A stretch of DNA of 47,107 nucleotides. It comes from a bacterium. Its GTDB lineage: Bacteria; Methylomirabilota; Methylomirabilia; Methylomirabilales; 2-02-FULL-66-22. The notes under the pieces are model-generated. The model did no database searches. It had not been told where the DNA came from and saw only the letters and a list, made by a program, of their open reading frames with translations. Made by a program: the position numbers and the translations under genes. Location of the stretch: the NCBI GenBank assembly GCA_029580855.1, contig JAKPQH010000033.1, forward strand, positions 1-47,107. The letters are read 5' to 3'. Shown here piece after piece: positions 8,000 through 17,507 of the stretch; the first letter of the stretch is position 1, and each line of letters begins with the position of its first letter.

Positions 8000-9592
8000 C
8001 TACGCCAGCGACATCTCGTTGTACCAGATCATTTCATCGGTGCGCGGCGTCCACTCCATCTTCTTGTTGATCGCGTAGATATCCTCGATCGCGTAACCCC
8101 ACAGGTTCGGGCAGTCGTCCTGGAGGATCTTCTGCGCCTCCGTGTATAGCTTGGCCCGCCTGACCGCATCCAGCGTTGTGCGCGCCTCTTCCAGGGCCTT
8201 GTCCAGCTTCTCGTTCTTGTAGCCTTGCCAGACCTTGGCGTATATGGAGCTGCTGTGGCAATTCGTGAAGAGCGAATTGTCGGCATCGTGCATCCAGTTG
8301 CCCCAGCTCCGGAACCAGACGCCGTCCAGCTTTCCGGCGTTGGCCTGGGTGATGGTCGTTCCCCAATCCTGCCACTTGAGGTTGCCCTTCATGCCGATCT
8401 TCGCCAACTCGCCAACGATGGCCTCGATGAATTCCTTGTCCTTCGGGACACGGCCTTGCGTGCCGAAGAACGTGAACTCGACCCCCTTGGGATACCCCGC
8501 CTGGGCCAGGAGCGCCTTGGCTTTCTCGGGGGTGTAGGGGAAGGGCTTGACCTCATCCTCGTATCCGGCGTACCAGGGGTTGAGGAGGGTGGCAACCCGC
8601 GTGCCGTTTCCTTTCAGAACCGTCTTGATGATGTTCTCGATGTTGGCGCCATAGTTGATCGCCTGTCGGACCAGCTTGTTCTCGAACGGTTTTGACCGGC
8701 AATCCAGGGCGAAGAAGACGATCCGGTTGCCCCGCAGCGTAACGATGCGCGCCTTGCCGCCGCGGTTGATCCGGTCCATGTCGTCCGGCGGAACCGCCGG
8801 GATGATGTCCACGTCGCCGGCCAGCAGGGCCGAGACGCGGGTGCTCGTCTCGGGGATGCCGCGGACGATCACCCGCTTGATCTTCGGAGCGCCGCCCCAG
8901 TAGCCCGGATTGGCCTCCATGACCATGTCCTGGTCCTTGGCCCAGGAGACGAACTTGTAGGGTCCGGTGCCGATGGGTTTTGTCGCCAGGTCTTCCGTGC
9001 TGGCGGTCGAGAAATACTTGGGGGGCACGATGATGGTGTGAAAACCTGCCAGCCGCGGCAGAATAGCCGGATCAGGGCTCTTGGTCACGATATTCACGGT
9101 GTGCTTGTCCACGATATCCACGCGGTCGATCTGCCCATAGGTGCTGAGCAGCGGCGCGCCCGTCTTCGGATCCAGCATCCGGTGGATGCTGAACTTGACC
9201 GCCTCGCCGTCGAACTCTTCCCCGTTGTGGAATTTGACATTCTGCCGGAGCTTGAACTGCATGGTTTTGTCGTTGATCCGCTTCCACTCCGTCGCCAGCT
9301 GCGGTTGGAGCGCCTTCAGGTCCTTGCTGAAGACCACCAGGCACTCGTACATGTTTCGCAGGACGCTTTCATGGACCGTGTTCTCGTTCCGGTGCGGGTC
9401 GAGCTGCACCAGCGATAGACCGTAGCCCATCACCACCTTGGATTCGGCTTCCGCGCCCAGCGCTCGGGCGCCACCGAGGTACGGCGAGATCGCGGCGGCC
9501 CCGGTTGCCGCTGCTGCTGTTTTCAGAAAGCGGCGTCGGCTCATGCCCGATGTCGTGCGCGCACTCCAGATCGCGTTCCCGTTTCGCTTCAT
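8000..9592 (-). CDS. dppA: ABC transporter substrate-binding protein, family 5 (DppA/OppA)
   Basis: Periplasmic binding protein for peptides or related solutes. The 530-aa protein carries a twin-arginine signal, SRRRFLKTAAAATGAAA at residues about 18-34, so it is probably exported folded by Tat. The mature part has the family 5 signature near WKRINDKTMQFKLRQNVKFH and the usual later blocks KPIGTGPYKFVSW and QAINYGANIENI. AGGAGG eight bases before ATG 9592 fixes the start. It is first in dppABC. Peptide specificity is assumed from the family; some members bind nickel, haem or sugars. Confidence 0.93.
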   Translation of the reverse strand: MKRNGNAIWSARTTSGMSRRRFLKTAAAATGAAAISPYLGGARALGAEAESKVVMGYGLSLVQLDPHRNENTVHESVLRNMYECLVVFSKDLKALQPQLATEWKRINDKTMQFKLRQNVKFHNGEEFDGEAVKFSIHRMLDPKTGAPLLSTYGQIDRVDIVDKHTVNIVTKSPDPAILPRLAGFHTIIVPPKYFSTASTEDLATKPIGTGPYKFVSWAKDQDMVMEANPGYWGGAPKIKRVIVRGIPETSTRVSALLAGDVDIIPAVPPDDMDRINRGGKARIVTLRGNRIVFFALDCRSKPFENKLVRQAINYGANIENIIKTVLKGNGTRVATLLNPWYAGYEDEVKPFPYTPEKAKALLAQAGYPKGVEFTFFGTQGRVPKDKEFIEAIVGELAKIGMKGNLKWQDWGTTITQANAGKLDGVWFRSWGNWMHDADNSLFTNCHSSSIYAKVWQGYKNEKLDKALEEARTTLDAVRRAKLYTEAQKILQDDCPNLWGYAIEDIYAINKKMEWTPRTDEMIWYNEMSLA

Positions 9593-9824
9593 CGCTTGTC
9601 CTCCTCGCAGCGTGGGTGTCGGCTTGCTCCGTCGCGTCTACCCGGGACACGCCGGCCGATCGGCGTCCTCCGCGCGGGCCGGGGGCGTGAAAACCGGACA
9701 GGATCATGCGGCGTCGGGCGGCGGCGCGGGAGCGCGCGCCCGTACGCGTGGCGCAGAAAACCCATCGTGTCGAGGATCGCCCGAGTCCGCGGGGACTGTC
9801 AAGGAGAAAGCCGACGTCGTGCGG

Positions 9825-10871
9825 CTACGCAAGCGTATACGTGGCGAAGTGCCCATGGCACGGGGGGCCGTAGCTGAGATGGAGCGTCCGCGCCGCCAAC
9901 TCGACGACCACGGCGGCCGTGGTTTCCCACTCCGTCGCGCTCGCGGCGTGACGGCAGATCGGCTCGGGTCGGCTGGCATGGTCCGCCAGCATCCGTTCGA
10001 CCTGCTCCACCGTGATCTGTCCCGCCGCCGCACCCAGCAGCGCCTGCATCCGTGCGCACCGGCCCGGAGAGCCGGGCGCGGGCAGTGATTCCGCTTCGTA
10101 CGCCCGGGCCGCCGGGTCAAGGCAGTGATTGGTATGGGCGAAGACACCCCGATCCCGGGCGGTCACCGCCAGGACTTGCGGAAGAATCTCCAAATTGCGG
10201 ATCCGACCCTTCGCGTCGATCACCAGAAAGTTGCCCACCGCGGGACCCCTCATCGTGCGGGCCCGCTCGGCCGCCTGATCGGCCGAGCCGCACTCCAGCA
10301 GGGCCCTGCGCGTGAGCGGCGGCGCCTGCCACGTGCGGCCGGCCCGCGCCCACAACGAATTGGCGAACACCGCTACTCCGTGTTCGTTCAGCCCCACGCC
10401 GCCCAACTCGCCCGGAACGGAGTGCATCAAGAGCGCCGGCTTCCCCACGGGCCGCAGCCGCAGGACACACATCCGTTCTCGATACGCCGGGACCAGATCC
10501 CGGTTCTGGGCACCCAATGGCTGGCCCGCGGCGCTGGCGTCGCACGCCACCCCGAGCGCGGTGCACCCTTCCGGCATCCCCCCCGGGCCCGGCCTCACTT
10601 GAAGTGCGATCGCACCCGCCAGTGGGATCTGCGCCCCGTCCGCCAGGCCCCGCAGCTCATCCAGCCATGCGGTCCCGCCCAGCGCCTGGATCCTCGGAAG
10701 CTGAGCCGTTGCCCAGTCCAGGGCCTGGGCGCGTTGGAGACCGCCCACCCGCCGAGCAAATCCCAGCGCGTCCTCGAGCTGCCGCCGGACGCCGTCGCGC
10801 AGGCATTCGCCGTGGAGGCGACCCAGTTCGTACGGAGTCCCGGCGAAGTCATAGAAAGGAAAGCACGCCAC
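9825..10871 (-). CDS. C45-family Ntn-hydrolase (acyl-CoA:6-aminopenicillanate acyltransferase-like)
   Basis: This 348-aa protein belongs to peptidase family C45, whose members self-cleave before a Cys that becomes the N-terminal nucleophile and act as amidases or acyltransferases. The expected Gly-Cys-Thr site is at residues 102-104 (EGCTALGV), followed by AQNRDLVP, and a GNFLVIDAKGRIRNLE block and an AHTNHCLDP block. The start is GTG 10871 with GGAGG five bases before it. It begins 22 bp after the hsp70-like gene, so they share a transcript. The substrate is unknown; family members of bacteria often act on N-acyl amino acids or peptides, which would fit the nearby peptide importer. Confidence 0.8.
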   Translation of the reverse strand: MACFPFYDFAGTPYELGRLHGECLRDGVRRQLEDALGFARRVGGLQRAQALDWATAQLPRIQALGGTAWLDELRGLADGAQIPLAGAIALQVRPGPGGMPEGCTALGVACDASAAGQPLGAQNRDLVPAYRERMCVLRLRPVGKPALLMHSVPGELGGVGLNEHGVAVFANSLWARAGRTWQAPPLTRRALLECGSADQAAERARTMRGPAVGNFLVIDAKGRIRNLEILPQVLAVTARDRGVFAHTNHCLDPAARAYEAESLPAPGSPGRCARMQALLGAAAGQITVEQVERMLADHASRPEPICRHAASATEWETTAAVVVELAARTLHLSYGPPCHGHFATYTLA

Positions 10872-10893
10872 GAAAGCCTCCGGACGCGGCGTC

Positions 10894-12480
10894 CTATTGT
10901 CCCTGAGCGCCGCGCCCGCTGCGCCCCACGCGGGACCCCGCCCCCTCGCCCGTATCTCGAACGCGGAAGGTCCGCGCGTGGCCCGTCGTCCGGTCCGCGA
11001 TGGTGACCTCGACGACGCCGGCGGCGTCGCAGCGATACACCTCTTCGATGTCGTGGGTCGCGACGGTCGGATCCCGCCGGATCCGCACCGCGGCCAGATT
11101 ATGCTGGCCCTTCAGCGCCGGATCGTACGGAAACAGGATTTCCTGCCACGCCAGAATGTCGCCGGCGGGATCGTTTTGGTCCCCCAGGGCGCTGCATTCC
11201 AGATACCGGAAGCGCCCGATGTTGTGGGCGGGGCGGTAGCGGCGGCCCGCCACCAGCGCCGGCTCGCCGGGCCGCGGCAGACGCGTTTCCTTGGTGAAGA
11301 TGGGGTCAAAGACGATCCGCTGCCCGTCTTCGCCTTCGCGCCAGACCCCGAAATGTCGGTGGAATCGATCCGACAGGACGTAGCCGGCCTCCTGGTCGGC
11401 GGCGATGGCCAGACCGATGGCCGTCGCACCCGACGGATACGGGGAGCGGCGCACTCGTTTGCCGAACCGGTCGCGCAGGACGCGCGCCAGGACGGGGAGC
11501 TCGCACGAGCCGCCCACGAGGTATACCACCCCCAGCCCCGAAGCTTCCCCGTCGGTGCGCCCCAACGCCGCCGCCATGGCGGCTTCGGTCGCCTGAAGCG
11601 TCTGGAGAATCAGCGGCTCGCACCGCTGGTAGAACTCGCCCACGGGAACCATGACCTCGCCCAACGCCGGATCCACCTGTCCGAAGTCCACGACGATCTT
11701 CCGGCTGTTGGGGTTGATCGCCTCCTTGGCCTCCCGACACAGCGTCAACAGCCGTGCCCGAGATCCCGAGGGGGCCCGCGACGCCACGCTCGGATCCGTC
11801 AAGGCCAGCTCCAGGAGCGCGGCGTCGAAGTCGTCCCCACCCAGCCGGGAGATCCCCTCGCTGGAGACGACATCGTGCCGATTCTCGGCCATGCAGATGA
11901 CCGCGGCGTCGAAGGTGCCCCCGCCGAGATCGTAGACCGCGACGTGCTCGCGCCGGCGCGAGAGATCCACGCGCCGGTAACGGTGGGCGTATTCGATGCC
12001 CGCCGCCGAGGGTTCGTTCAGCATCCCGATCACGTCGAAGCCCGCCCGCCGGAACGCCTCCAGTGTCAGGAAACGCTGGTTGCTGTTGGCGTGCGCCGGC
12101 GTCCCCAGCATGACCTCCAGCCGGTCGTGCGGGCCGACTTCCAGGCTGCTCCGGTGCACGAGGTCCAGGCGCAGCGCGATCAGGAACCGCGTCATCCATT
12201 CGATCATCGGAAGATCGAGGCTGCCCACCGTCCAGGTCGCGTCCTGGCGGCTGTCGCCCAGCAGCCGCTTGAAAGACCGGAACAGGCTCCATTCCGGAAC
12301 GTATTGCACGGCCTGCGCCCGGAGCCCGAAGGCGACCCGGTCGCCGCAGGTCGCCATCAGCGAGGGATACCAGTCGAGCGCGTGATCCCGCCCCGCCCGA
12401 AACGTCACCAGGGGAAAGTTCCCCCGGATGGCGGCGGCCACCCGCGTTCGCGTCGTTCCGAAGTCGATCCCCAATCGCAT
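10894..12480 (-). CDS. Hsp70-family protein without helical lid
   Basis: The 528-aa protein has a complete actin-like ATPase domain: MRLGIDFGTTRTRVA at the N-terminus, NEPSAAGIEYAHRYR, VYDLGGGTFDAAV (phosphate 2 loop), SRLGGDDFDAAL and VYLVGGSCELPVLARVL (adenosine motif). The segment from about residue 375 to the end, finishing VEVTIADRTTGHARTFRV, resembles the beta-sandwich substrate domain of DnaK, but the helical lid and the C-terminal EEVD-like tail are absent. It is therefore not DnaK but a divergent Hsp70. ATG 12480 has AGGA nine bases upstream. No DnaJ or GrpE gene is nearby. Its partner may be the C45 enzyme downstream, 22 bp away. Confidence 0.85.
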   Translation of the reverse strand: MRLGIDFGTTRTRVAAAIRGNFPLVTFRAGRDHALDWYPSLMATCGDRVAFGLRAQAVQYVPEWSLFRSFKRLLGDSRQDATWTVGSLDLPMIEWMTRFLIALRLDLVHRSSLEVGPHDRLEVMLGTPAHANSNQRFLTLEAFRRAGFDVIGMLNEPSAAGIEYAHRYRRVDLSRRREHVAVYDLGGGTFDAAVICMAENRHDVVSSEGISRLGGDDFDAALLELALTDPSVASRAPSGSRARLLTLCREAKEAINPNSRKIVVDFGQVDPALGEVMVPVGEFYQRCEPLILQTLQATEAAMAAALGRTDGEASGLGVVYLVGGSCELPVLARVLRDRFGKRVRRSPYPSGATAIGLAIAADQEAGYVLSDRFHRHFGVWREGEDGQRIVFDPIFTKETRLPRPGEPALVAGRRYRPAHNIGRFRYLECSALGDQNDPAGDILAWQEILFPYDPALKGQHNLAAVRIRRDPTVATHDIEEVYRCDAAGVVEVTIADRTTGHARTFRVRDTGEGAGSRVGRSGRGAQGQ

Positions 12481-12797
12481 CGCACACCATCCTGGTCGTG
12501 AGCGTTTTCGCCCCACGCCGCCCTTCGCAATCGCGGCAGCCTAGAATAGCACGCCGGTGGGCCGACGGGTATACCCTGCCGCACCGCTGGCGGCGGGCGT
12601 GGCAATCCATGGAGCCCGTGACCTGCCTCCGGATCGTCGCGCCATGTGAGGTGTCGCCCCGGCGCGGGGTGGGTGCATTCCGGGTTCGCGCGGGGAGCCG
12701 CCAGAAGCCACGCGGCGTCGAGGCGGTTCCGTGGGCGGGAAATTCGGCGCTGAACCTCCTTGGCCTTCGTGCGCCTCGTGTGGCCGGTCCTTTCGGT
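12481..12797. other. Intergenic, no gene recognised
   Basis: These 317 bp separate the uxuA-like stop from the hsp70-like start. I see no coding frame with family resemblance, no clear hairpin with a U-tract and no good promoter hexamers. A promoter for the hsp70-like/C45 pair is the most likely content. Confidence 0.5.
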
Positions 12798-13877
12798 TCA
12801 GCCCCGCTCGACCGCGGTGATGGCGGCCCGGATCCAGCCCAGTGCGTGGGCCATGCTCGCGTGCCACGGGGCCGCGCAGTCGAGAAGCGGCGCGTGATCG
12901 GGGATGATCACGCCGTCGAAGCCGTTCCGGTGCAGGATCCGCAGCACGCGCAGCATGTCGGTGTCGCCGTCGTCGATGAAGGTCTCGTGGTAGTGCGGCA
13001 CTTTGCCTCGCACATTCCGGAGGTGCACGTAAGCGATCCGGCCGGCCTTGCTGTACCGGTCCACCGCCTCGTAGACGTCCGCCCCGACCATCTCCGACAC
13101 CGTGCCCACGCAGAACTCGACGGCGTTCATCGGGCTCGGCGCCAGATCGAATACGCGCTGGAAAGAATCCGGATGGTACACGAGGCGCGCCGCCCCGCGG
13201 AGCGTCGGCAGCGGCGGGTCGTCGGGGTGGAGTGCCAGCCTCACCCCGGCCTCTTCCGCCACCGGGATCACCTCGCGCAGAAACCCGCCCAGGCGCCGCC
13301 ACATCTCCTCGCTGCCGACGGGTCCGACGGTCTCCGTCGGGTGGTTCGGTTCGAAGCGCGCCGGGTCGTACACCATGTTCCACACCATCCCCGCCGGGAT
13401 GGGGGGCTGCGGCGGATTCTGGAAGCCGACCGAAAGCGCACCGCCCCGGGCGAAGGGCCCCTCTGTCCGACCCCACACCCCCGCAATGGTGAAGCTGTAC
13501 CCCATCGTCCGGATACCCGCCCGCCCGATATCGCGCAGGATCCGCTTCAGGTGCGCCATCTGCTCCGCTCGGCGCGGTCCATCCAACAGCACGTCGTGCC
13601 AGTGGGCGGGAGCGAAATTCTCCAGCGCCTCCAGTTCCAGCCCCTCACCGGTGACCAGCGCCTTGAGGTCTCCGAGTCCCTCGGCGGCCCAGATCGGGTC
13701 GTCGGCTTCCGACACCCCGAAGCCGTATGCCGCCTGATCCGAGGTGATGATCTTGGAGCCCTCCCGGACAAAGAGCCCCGGCAGATGGGCCACGATGTGC
13801 GTGACCCCGGCCTGTCGCGCGAAGCGCAGGGTCTCCCGGTTGAGGAGCTGTCGGTATAGGCCGAGACCGAGCTTCAT
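12798..13877 (-). CDS. Mannonate dehydratase (UxuA)-family TIM-barrel protein
   Basis: The 359-aa protein resembles D-mannonate dehydratase, which removes water from D-mannonate to give 2-keto-3-deoxygluconate. It starts MKLGLGLYRQLLNRETLRFA, has the family metal-site strings LALHPDDPP and IAYVHLRNVRG, and ETFIDDGDTDMLRVLR near the end. GAGGGG about seven bases before ATG 13877 fixes the start. A close relative with a different sugar-acid substrate is possible, because no other uronate-pathway gene (uxaC, kdgK) is close. It lies within the minus-strand run below livGFKHM and alaX. Confidence 0.82.
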   Translation of the reverse strand: MKLGLGLYRQLLNRETLRFARQAGVTHIVAHLPGLFVREGSKIITSDQAAYGFGVSEADDPIWAAEGLGDLKALVTGEGLELEALENFAPAHWHDVLLDGPRRAEQMAHLKRILRDIGRAGIRTMGYSFTIAGVWGRTEGPFARGGALSVGFQNPPQPPIPAGMVWNMVYDPARFEPNHPTETVGPVGSEEMWRRLGGFLREVIPVAEEAGVRLALHPDDPPLPTLRGAARLVYHPDSFQRVFDLAPSPMNAVEFCVGTVSEMVGADVYEAVDRYSKAGRIAYVHLRNVRGKVPHYHETFIDDGDTDMLRVLRILHRNGFDGVIIPDHAPLLDCAAPWHASMAHALGWIRAAITAVERG

Positions 13878-14005
13878 GGCGTCCCCCTCGTGCGGCGGAT
13901 GGTCGGGAGCTTGGAGCGGCAAACGGCGGCGCGGTGTCCGCCGGAGACAGGCGGGTCAAGTTGTACGCAAGGACCGCGTCGGCCTGGTGCGGGGAGCGGC
14001 TGTCC

Positions 14006-14278
14006 CTATGGCTTCTTTTCCTGCTCCTTGCACTGTTGCGCGGCCTCACGGATCGTCTTGCCCGCGTTATCCGGATTCGCGAACACCTTGTCGAGGCACT
14101 GCTGGAGCTTTGCCGGATCGAGGCCGAGACCCCGCGACAAGATATTCGTCACTTGGATCTTCTGGTTGAAGGGCGCCTGGATCCAGACGCTGCCGATATC
14201 GCCGTCGCTCAACGCCCACGCGGGTACCGCCACCGCCAGCGCGCAGGCTGTCGTCACCCCCAGATGGAACCCTCGCAT
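14006..14278 (-). CDS. Small secreted protein of unknown function
   Basis: I do not recognise this 90-aa protein. It has a clear signal peptide, MRGFHLGVTTACALAVAVPAW, with likely cleavage after AWA. The mature part of about 69 residues has two Cys (QQCLDKVFANP and AAQQCKEQE), which could form one disulfide, and ends in a charged EQEKKP tail. GGAG and GAGGAG both lie before ATG 14278. It sits 150 bp after alaX and 128 bp before the uxuA-like gene. The two Cys and small size suggest a periplasmic protein. Confidence 0.7.
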   Translation of the reverse strand: MRGFHLGVTTACALAVAVPAWALSDGDIGSVWIQAPFNQKIQVTNILSRGLGLDPAKLQQCLDKVFANPDNAGKTIREAAQQCKEQEKKP

Positions 14279-14428
14279 CTCCGCATCTCCTCGTGCGCTG
14301 TGGCCCGACGCCGCGGGCCGTCGTTTCGTCAAACAGACGCCCGGGAACGCTTTTGTCTTCGCCTGGCCCCCGCCCGGCCGCGCGAATTCTTGGGACCCCG
14401 GCCATCGCGTGCCCCGGAACGGCACCGG

Positions 14429-15610
14429 CTATCCGAGCGTCTCGAGCCGGGCGAGCGCTTCCGCCCGACGCGAGAGCGCCGTGGCTTTCCCCTGGAAGAT
14501 GCGGCCCGAGCCGCCGCCGCGTCCCCCCAGGACATCCGCCACGCCGCGGCCCGCGGCCGCGAGATCCATCGTCGCGCGTTCGCCGGCGCAGAGGACAAAG
14601 GCCCCCTGGCCCTCCCCGCCCGCGGTGAGGAGCGCAACCCGGTCCGGGGCGAGCCTCACGAACTCTCTGGCCACGCGCTGCAGAAACGCGAGGTCGCGCT
14701 CCGGCCAATGGGCATTCGCAACCTTTTCCGAGCCCATCGCGAGGGCGCGTCCGGCCGCAGCCGCCAGCTCCTCCTCCAAGGCTTTTACGGCCCGCTGCGC
14801 GTCCTTGAGCTGGTCGAGCTTCGCGGCGACGCCGGACGGGAGGTCGTCATCCGACGTCCCCAGGAGCTGCCGCAGTTTCGCGCTGCGCTCGTGGTGGGCG
14901 CCCAGCAGGCGGCGGAGTCTCGCCCCGGCCACGTAGAAGAGCCGCGTCCCGCCCCGCATGGCCTCCGTCCCCAGGAGCTTCAAGCCCTCGATCTCCGCCG
15001 TGCTCCGCACGTGCGTCCCGCCGCACGTGTTGAGGTCGACCCCGGCGATTTCAACCAACCGGACGGTGCCGGTAAAGCCGTCGGGAAGCCCGCGCGTCCG
15101 GACGGAGAGCGTCGCGTACTCCTCCGGGCTGACCCGCCGCGCGGTGACGGGCCGCGCTGCGCGGATCTCGGCGGCGATCGCGTCTTCCAGCCCCGCGATC
15201 TGTTCGGCGGTTGGCTTCGACGCGTCCAGCTCGATATCCGAGACCCGCTCGCCCAGATGGAACGCCGTCGTGTGCCAGCCGCAGCGCTGTTCCGCCACCG
15301 CGGTGAGGAGATGCTGGCCCGTGTGCTGCTGCATGTGGTCGAAGCGGCGCGCCCAATCCAGCTCCACCCGCACCCGCCCGGCAGGCGCCTCGCCGGCCAG
15401 GTAGTGCCTGATCTGACCGTCCACCGTCCGCACGTCTTCGACCGGCACGTCTCCGATCCGACCCCGATCGGCGGGCTGGCCCCCGCCTTCGGGATACAGG
15501 ATCGTGTCGGCCAGGACGACGAAAGCGCGGCCCCGCGCCTCGCCCGTGCGCACCACGTCGGTTTCCATGGACCGGAGGAAAGGCTCGCGTTCGTAGGCAG
15601 GGATCTGCAT
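14429..15610 (-). CDS. alaX: Alanyl-tRNA editing protein AlaX (long form with DHHA1 domain)
   Basis: Hydrolyses mischarged Ser- or Gly-tRNA(Ala) in trans. The 393-aa protein has the AlaRS editing fold: LYPEGGGQPADRG near residue 40, the zinc motif HTGQHLL and the second zinc motif CGGTHV. A coiled region (about residues 235-275) and a DHHA1-type end with GGRGGGSGRIFQGKA follow. This matches AlaX-L, the longest class. ATG 15610 has GAGGA about eight bases upstream. It begins 18 bp after livM, so it is the fourth-to-sixth gene of the liv transcript; a link between amino-acid import and tRNA proofreading is suggestive but not shown. Confidence 0.93.
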   Translation of the reverse strand: MQIPAYEREPFLRSMETDVVRTGEARGRAFVVLADTILYPEGGGQPADRGRIGDVPVEDVRTVDGQIRHYLAGEAPAGRVRVELDWARRFDHMQQHTGQHLLTAVAEQRCGWHTTAFHLGERVSDIELDASKPTAEQIAGLEDAIAAEIRAARPVTARRVSPEEYATLSVRTRGLPDGFTGTVRLVEIAGVDLNTCGGTHVRSTAEIEGLKLLGTEAMRGGTRLFYVAGARLRRLLGAHHERSAKLRQLLGTSDDDLPSGVAAKLDQLKDAQRAVKALEEELAAAAGRALAMGSEKVANAHWPERDLAFLQRVAREFVRLAPDRVALLTAGGEGQGAFVLCAGERATMDLAAAGRGVADVLGGRGGGSGRIFQGKATALSRRAEALARLETLG

Positions 15611-15628
15611 CGCGGAATCCTCGGACGT

Positions 15629-16600
15629 TCAGCCCCCCGGCTTCCCGGTTCGGGTCCGAGTGGTCAACTCCCGTACCGCTCCCACGATGCCCTGCGGCAT
15701 CCAGACGATGAACGCCATCAGGGTCAAGCCGTAGATCACCAGGCGGAGCGCCCCGGCCATCCGCAACAGCTCCGGGAGGATCGTCAATATTGCGGCCCCG
15801 ATGATGGGCCCGGCGAGCGTCGTCATTCCGCCGAAGACGACCATGACCAGGATGTTGATGGACTCGCCGATGGTGAAGGTCACCGGACTGATGAAAAGAA
15901 TATAGTGGGCGTAGAAGGCGCCGGCAACCCCGGCCAGGCCCCCGCCCAGCGTGAAGGCGAAAACCTTGTACCGCATCGTCTCGATCCCGAGGGATTGCGC
16001 CAGTTCTTCGTTTTCGCGGATGGCGATGAGCGCCCGCCCGAGGCGCGACCCCACGATGCGGTACGCGAGGTAGGCGATGCCCGCCACGAACGCCACGACC
16101 AGGTAATAATACGACACCCGCGATTCGAAAGTCGTCCAGGAACCGAGGAACACGGGCAGGCCCGGCCGCGGGATCCCCGGAATACCCATCGGCCCTTTGG
16201 TCACCGACACCCAGTTGTTCAGCACCACCGTGACCAGGACGCCGAAGAACGCGGTGGTGATCGCCAGGAAGTGGCCCCTCAGACGAAGCACCAGTCGTCC
16301 CAGGGCGTAGGAGAGGACACCGGCCGACAGGCCGCCGGCCCACATGGCAAGCCAGAAGGGGAGTCCGAGCGTCAGGCTGGCCAGGGCCGAGCCGTAGGCG
16401 CCGATTCCGTAGAACGCCGCATGGCAGAGGGACACCTGCCCCGTGAAGCCGATGATCAGCCCCAGGGAGATGGCCAGCATGGCGTGGATCCCGGCCATCA
16501 CGAAGATGTGCAGGTAGTAGTCCAGCGAGAAGAGCGCCGGCACGCACAGCAGACCTGCCGCCGTGCAGAGTGCGGCAATCCAGCGACCCGCCCGGTTCAT
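15629..16600 (-). CDS. livM: Branched-chain amino acid ABC transporter permease LivM
   Basis: One of the two membrane permeases of a Liv-type importer. The 323-aa protein has about eight to ten hydrophobic helices and the LivM signatures GLIIGFTGQVSLCHAAFYGIG, LRGHFLAITTAFFGV and GRALIAIRENEELAQSLGI. The start ATG 16600 overlaps the livH stop in an ATGA. Downstream alaX follows after 18 bp. The substrate could be branched-chain amino acids, urea or other small amides, since these permeases look alike; no urease genes are present. Confidence 0.94.
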   Translation of the reverse strand: MNRAGRWIAALCTAAGLLCVPALFSLDYYLHIFVMAGIHAMLAISLGLIIGFTGQVSLCHAAFYGIGAYGSALASLTLGLPFWLAMWAGGLSAGVLSYALGRLVLRLRGHFLAITTAFFGVLVTVVLNNWVSVTKGPMGIPGIPRPGLPVFLGSWTTFESRVSYYYLVVAFVAGIAYLAYRIVGSRLGRALIAIRENEELAQSLGIETMRYKVFAFTLGGGLAGVAGAFYAHYILFISPVTFTIGESINILVMVVFGGMTTLAGPIIGAAILTILPELLRMAGALRLVIYGLTLMAFIVWMPQGIVGAVRELTTRTRTGKPGG

Positions 16601-17466
16601 GCTTTGCGCCCTCCCACCAGCCCCTCGGGCCGGAGCAGGAACGCTAGGACCAGGAGCAGGAAGGGGTACGCGTCCTTGTAGGCGTAGGAGACAAATCCGC
16701 CGCCCAGACTTTCCACGAGGCCGACGCAGAGGCTGGCGCAGACGATCCCGCGGATGTTTCCCATGCCGCCCAGGATCACCACGATGAAGGCCTTCAAGAC
16801 GACCGTCCACCCCATGTCCGGCGAGACCAGGAAGATCGCCCCCACCATGGAGCCGGCCGCCGAGGCCAGCATGCTGCCGATGGCGAATGTCACGGCATAG
16901 ATGCGGAACACGGGAATCCCGGCCATCTGCGCGGCGATGCGGTCCTGTGCCACCGCGCGCATGGCCTTGCCGGTCTTGGTGTGCTGGATGAAATAAGCCA
17001 GGAAGCCCACCAGCGCCGTGCCCACCGCCAGCGCCAGCAGCCGCTCCAGCGTCACGTGGAGTCCCAGAAAGCGCAGGTGGACCTGGGCGAACTCCGACTC
17101 GATCTTGCGGGGATCCGCCGTGAACAGGAGGAGAGCCGCGTTGGTGAGAAATGTGGAGAGGCCGAAGGAGAGCAACATCCCGTTGATCAGGGGTTTGCCC
17201 ACGATGGGACGGAACACCACCCGCTCCACCACGATGCCGAAGGCGGCCATGCACAGCATGGCCAGAACGACGGCCGGCAGGAACGGCGCCCCCAGCCCGG
17301 TCATGACGAATAGCGTGGCGAACGCCCCCAGCATGTAGAATTCGCCGTGGGCAAAATTGGTGACCTCGAGGATCCCGAAGATCAGGAAGAGCCCGAGCGC
17401 CACCAGCATATACAGGCTGCCCAGGATGATCCCGTTTAGCGCCTGCTGGAAAAAGACGGCGATCAC
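16597..17466 (-). CDS. livH: Branched-chain amino acid ABC transporter permease LivH
   Basis: Second permease of the Liv importer. The 289-aa protein has the LivH strings LNGIILGSLYMLVALGLFLI, VTNFAHGEFYMLGAF, KAMRAVAQDRIAAQMAGI and VVILGGMGNIRGIV. It overlaps livM by 4 bp (ATGA). It starts 90 bp after the livK stop, and a strong 18-bp RNA hairpin fills that space, so permease levels are probably set below the binding protein. Confidence 0.95.
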   Translation of the reverse strand: MIAVFFQQALNGIILGSLYMLVALGLFLIFGILEVTNFAHGEFYMLGAFATLFVMTGLGAPFLPAVVLAMLCMAAFGIVVERVVFRPIVGKPLINGMLLSFGLSTFLTNAALLLFTADPRKIESEFAQVHLRFLGLHVTLERLLALAVGTALVGFLAYFIQHTKTGKAMRAVAQDRIAAQMAGIPVFRIYAVTFAIGSMLASAAGSMVGAIFLVSPDMGWTVVLKAFIVVILGGMGNIRGIVCASLCVGLVESLGGGFVSYAYKDAYPFLLLVLAFLLRPEGLVGGRKA

Positions 17467-17507
17467 GACCCGCGACCCCGCACCCTCGCCTGGGTTGGGC
17501 TGCCGGC

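Noticed and set aside
13934..16681. A 915-residue plus-strand frame
   Set aside because: It lies opposite to alaX, livM and the small secreted protein, all of which have clear family motifs; its own sequence is His/Arg/Pro-rich shadow text.
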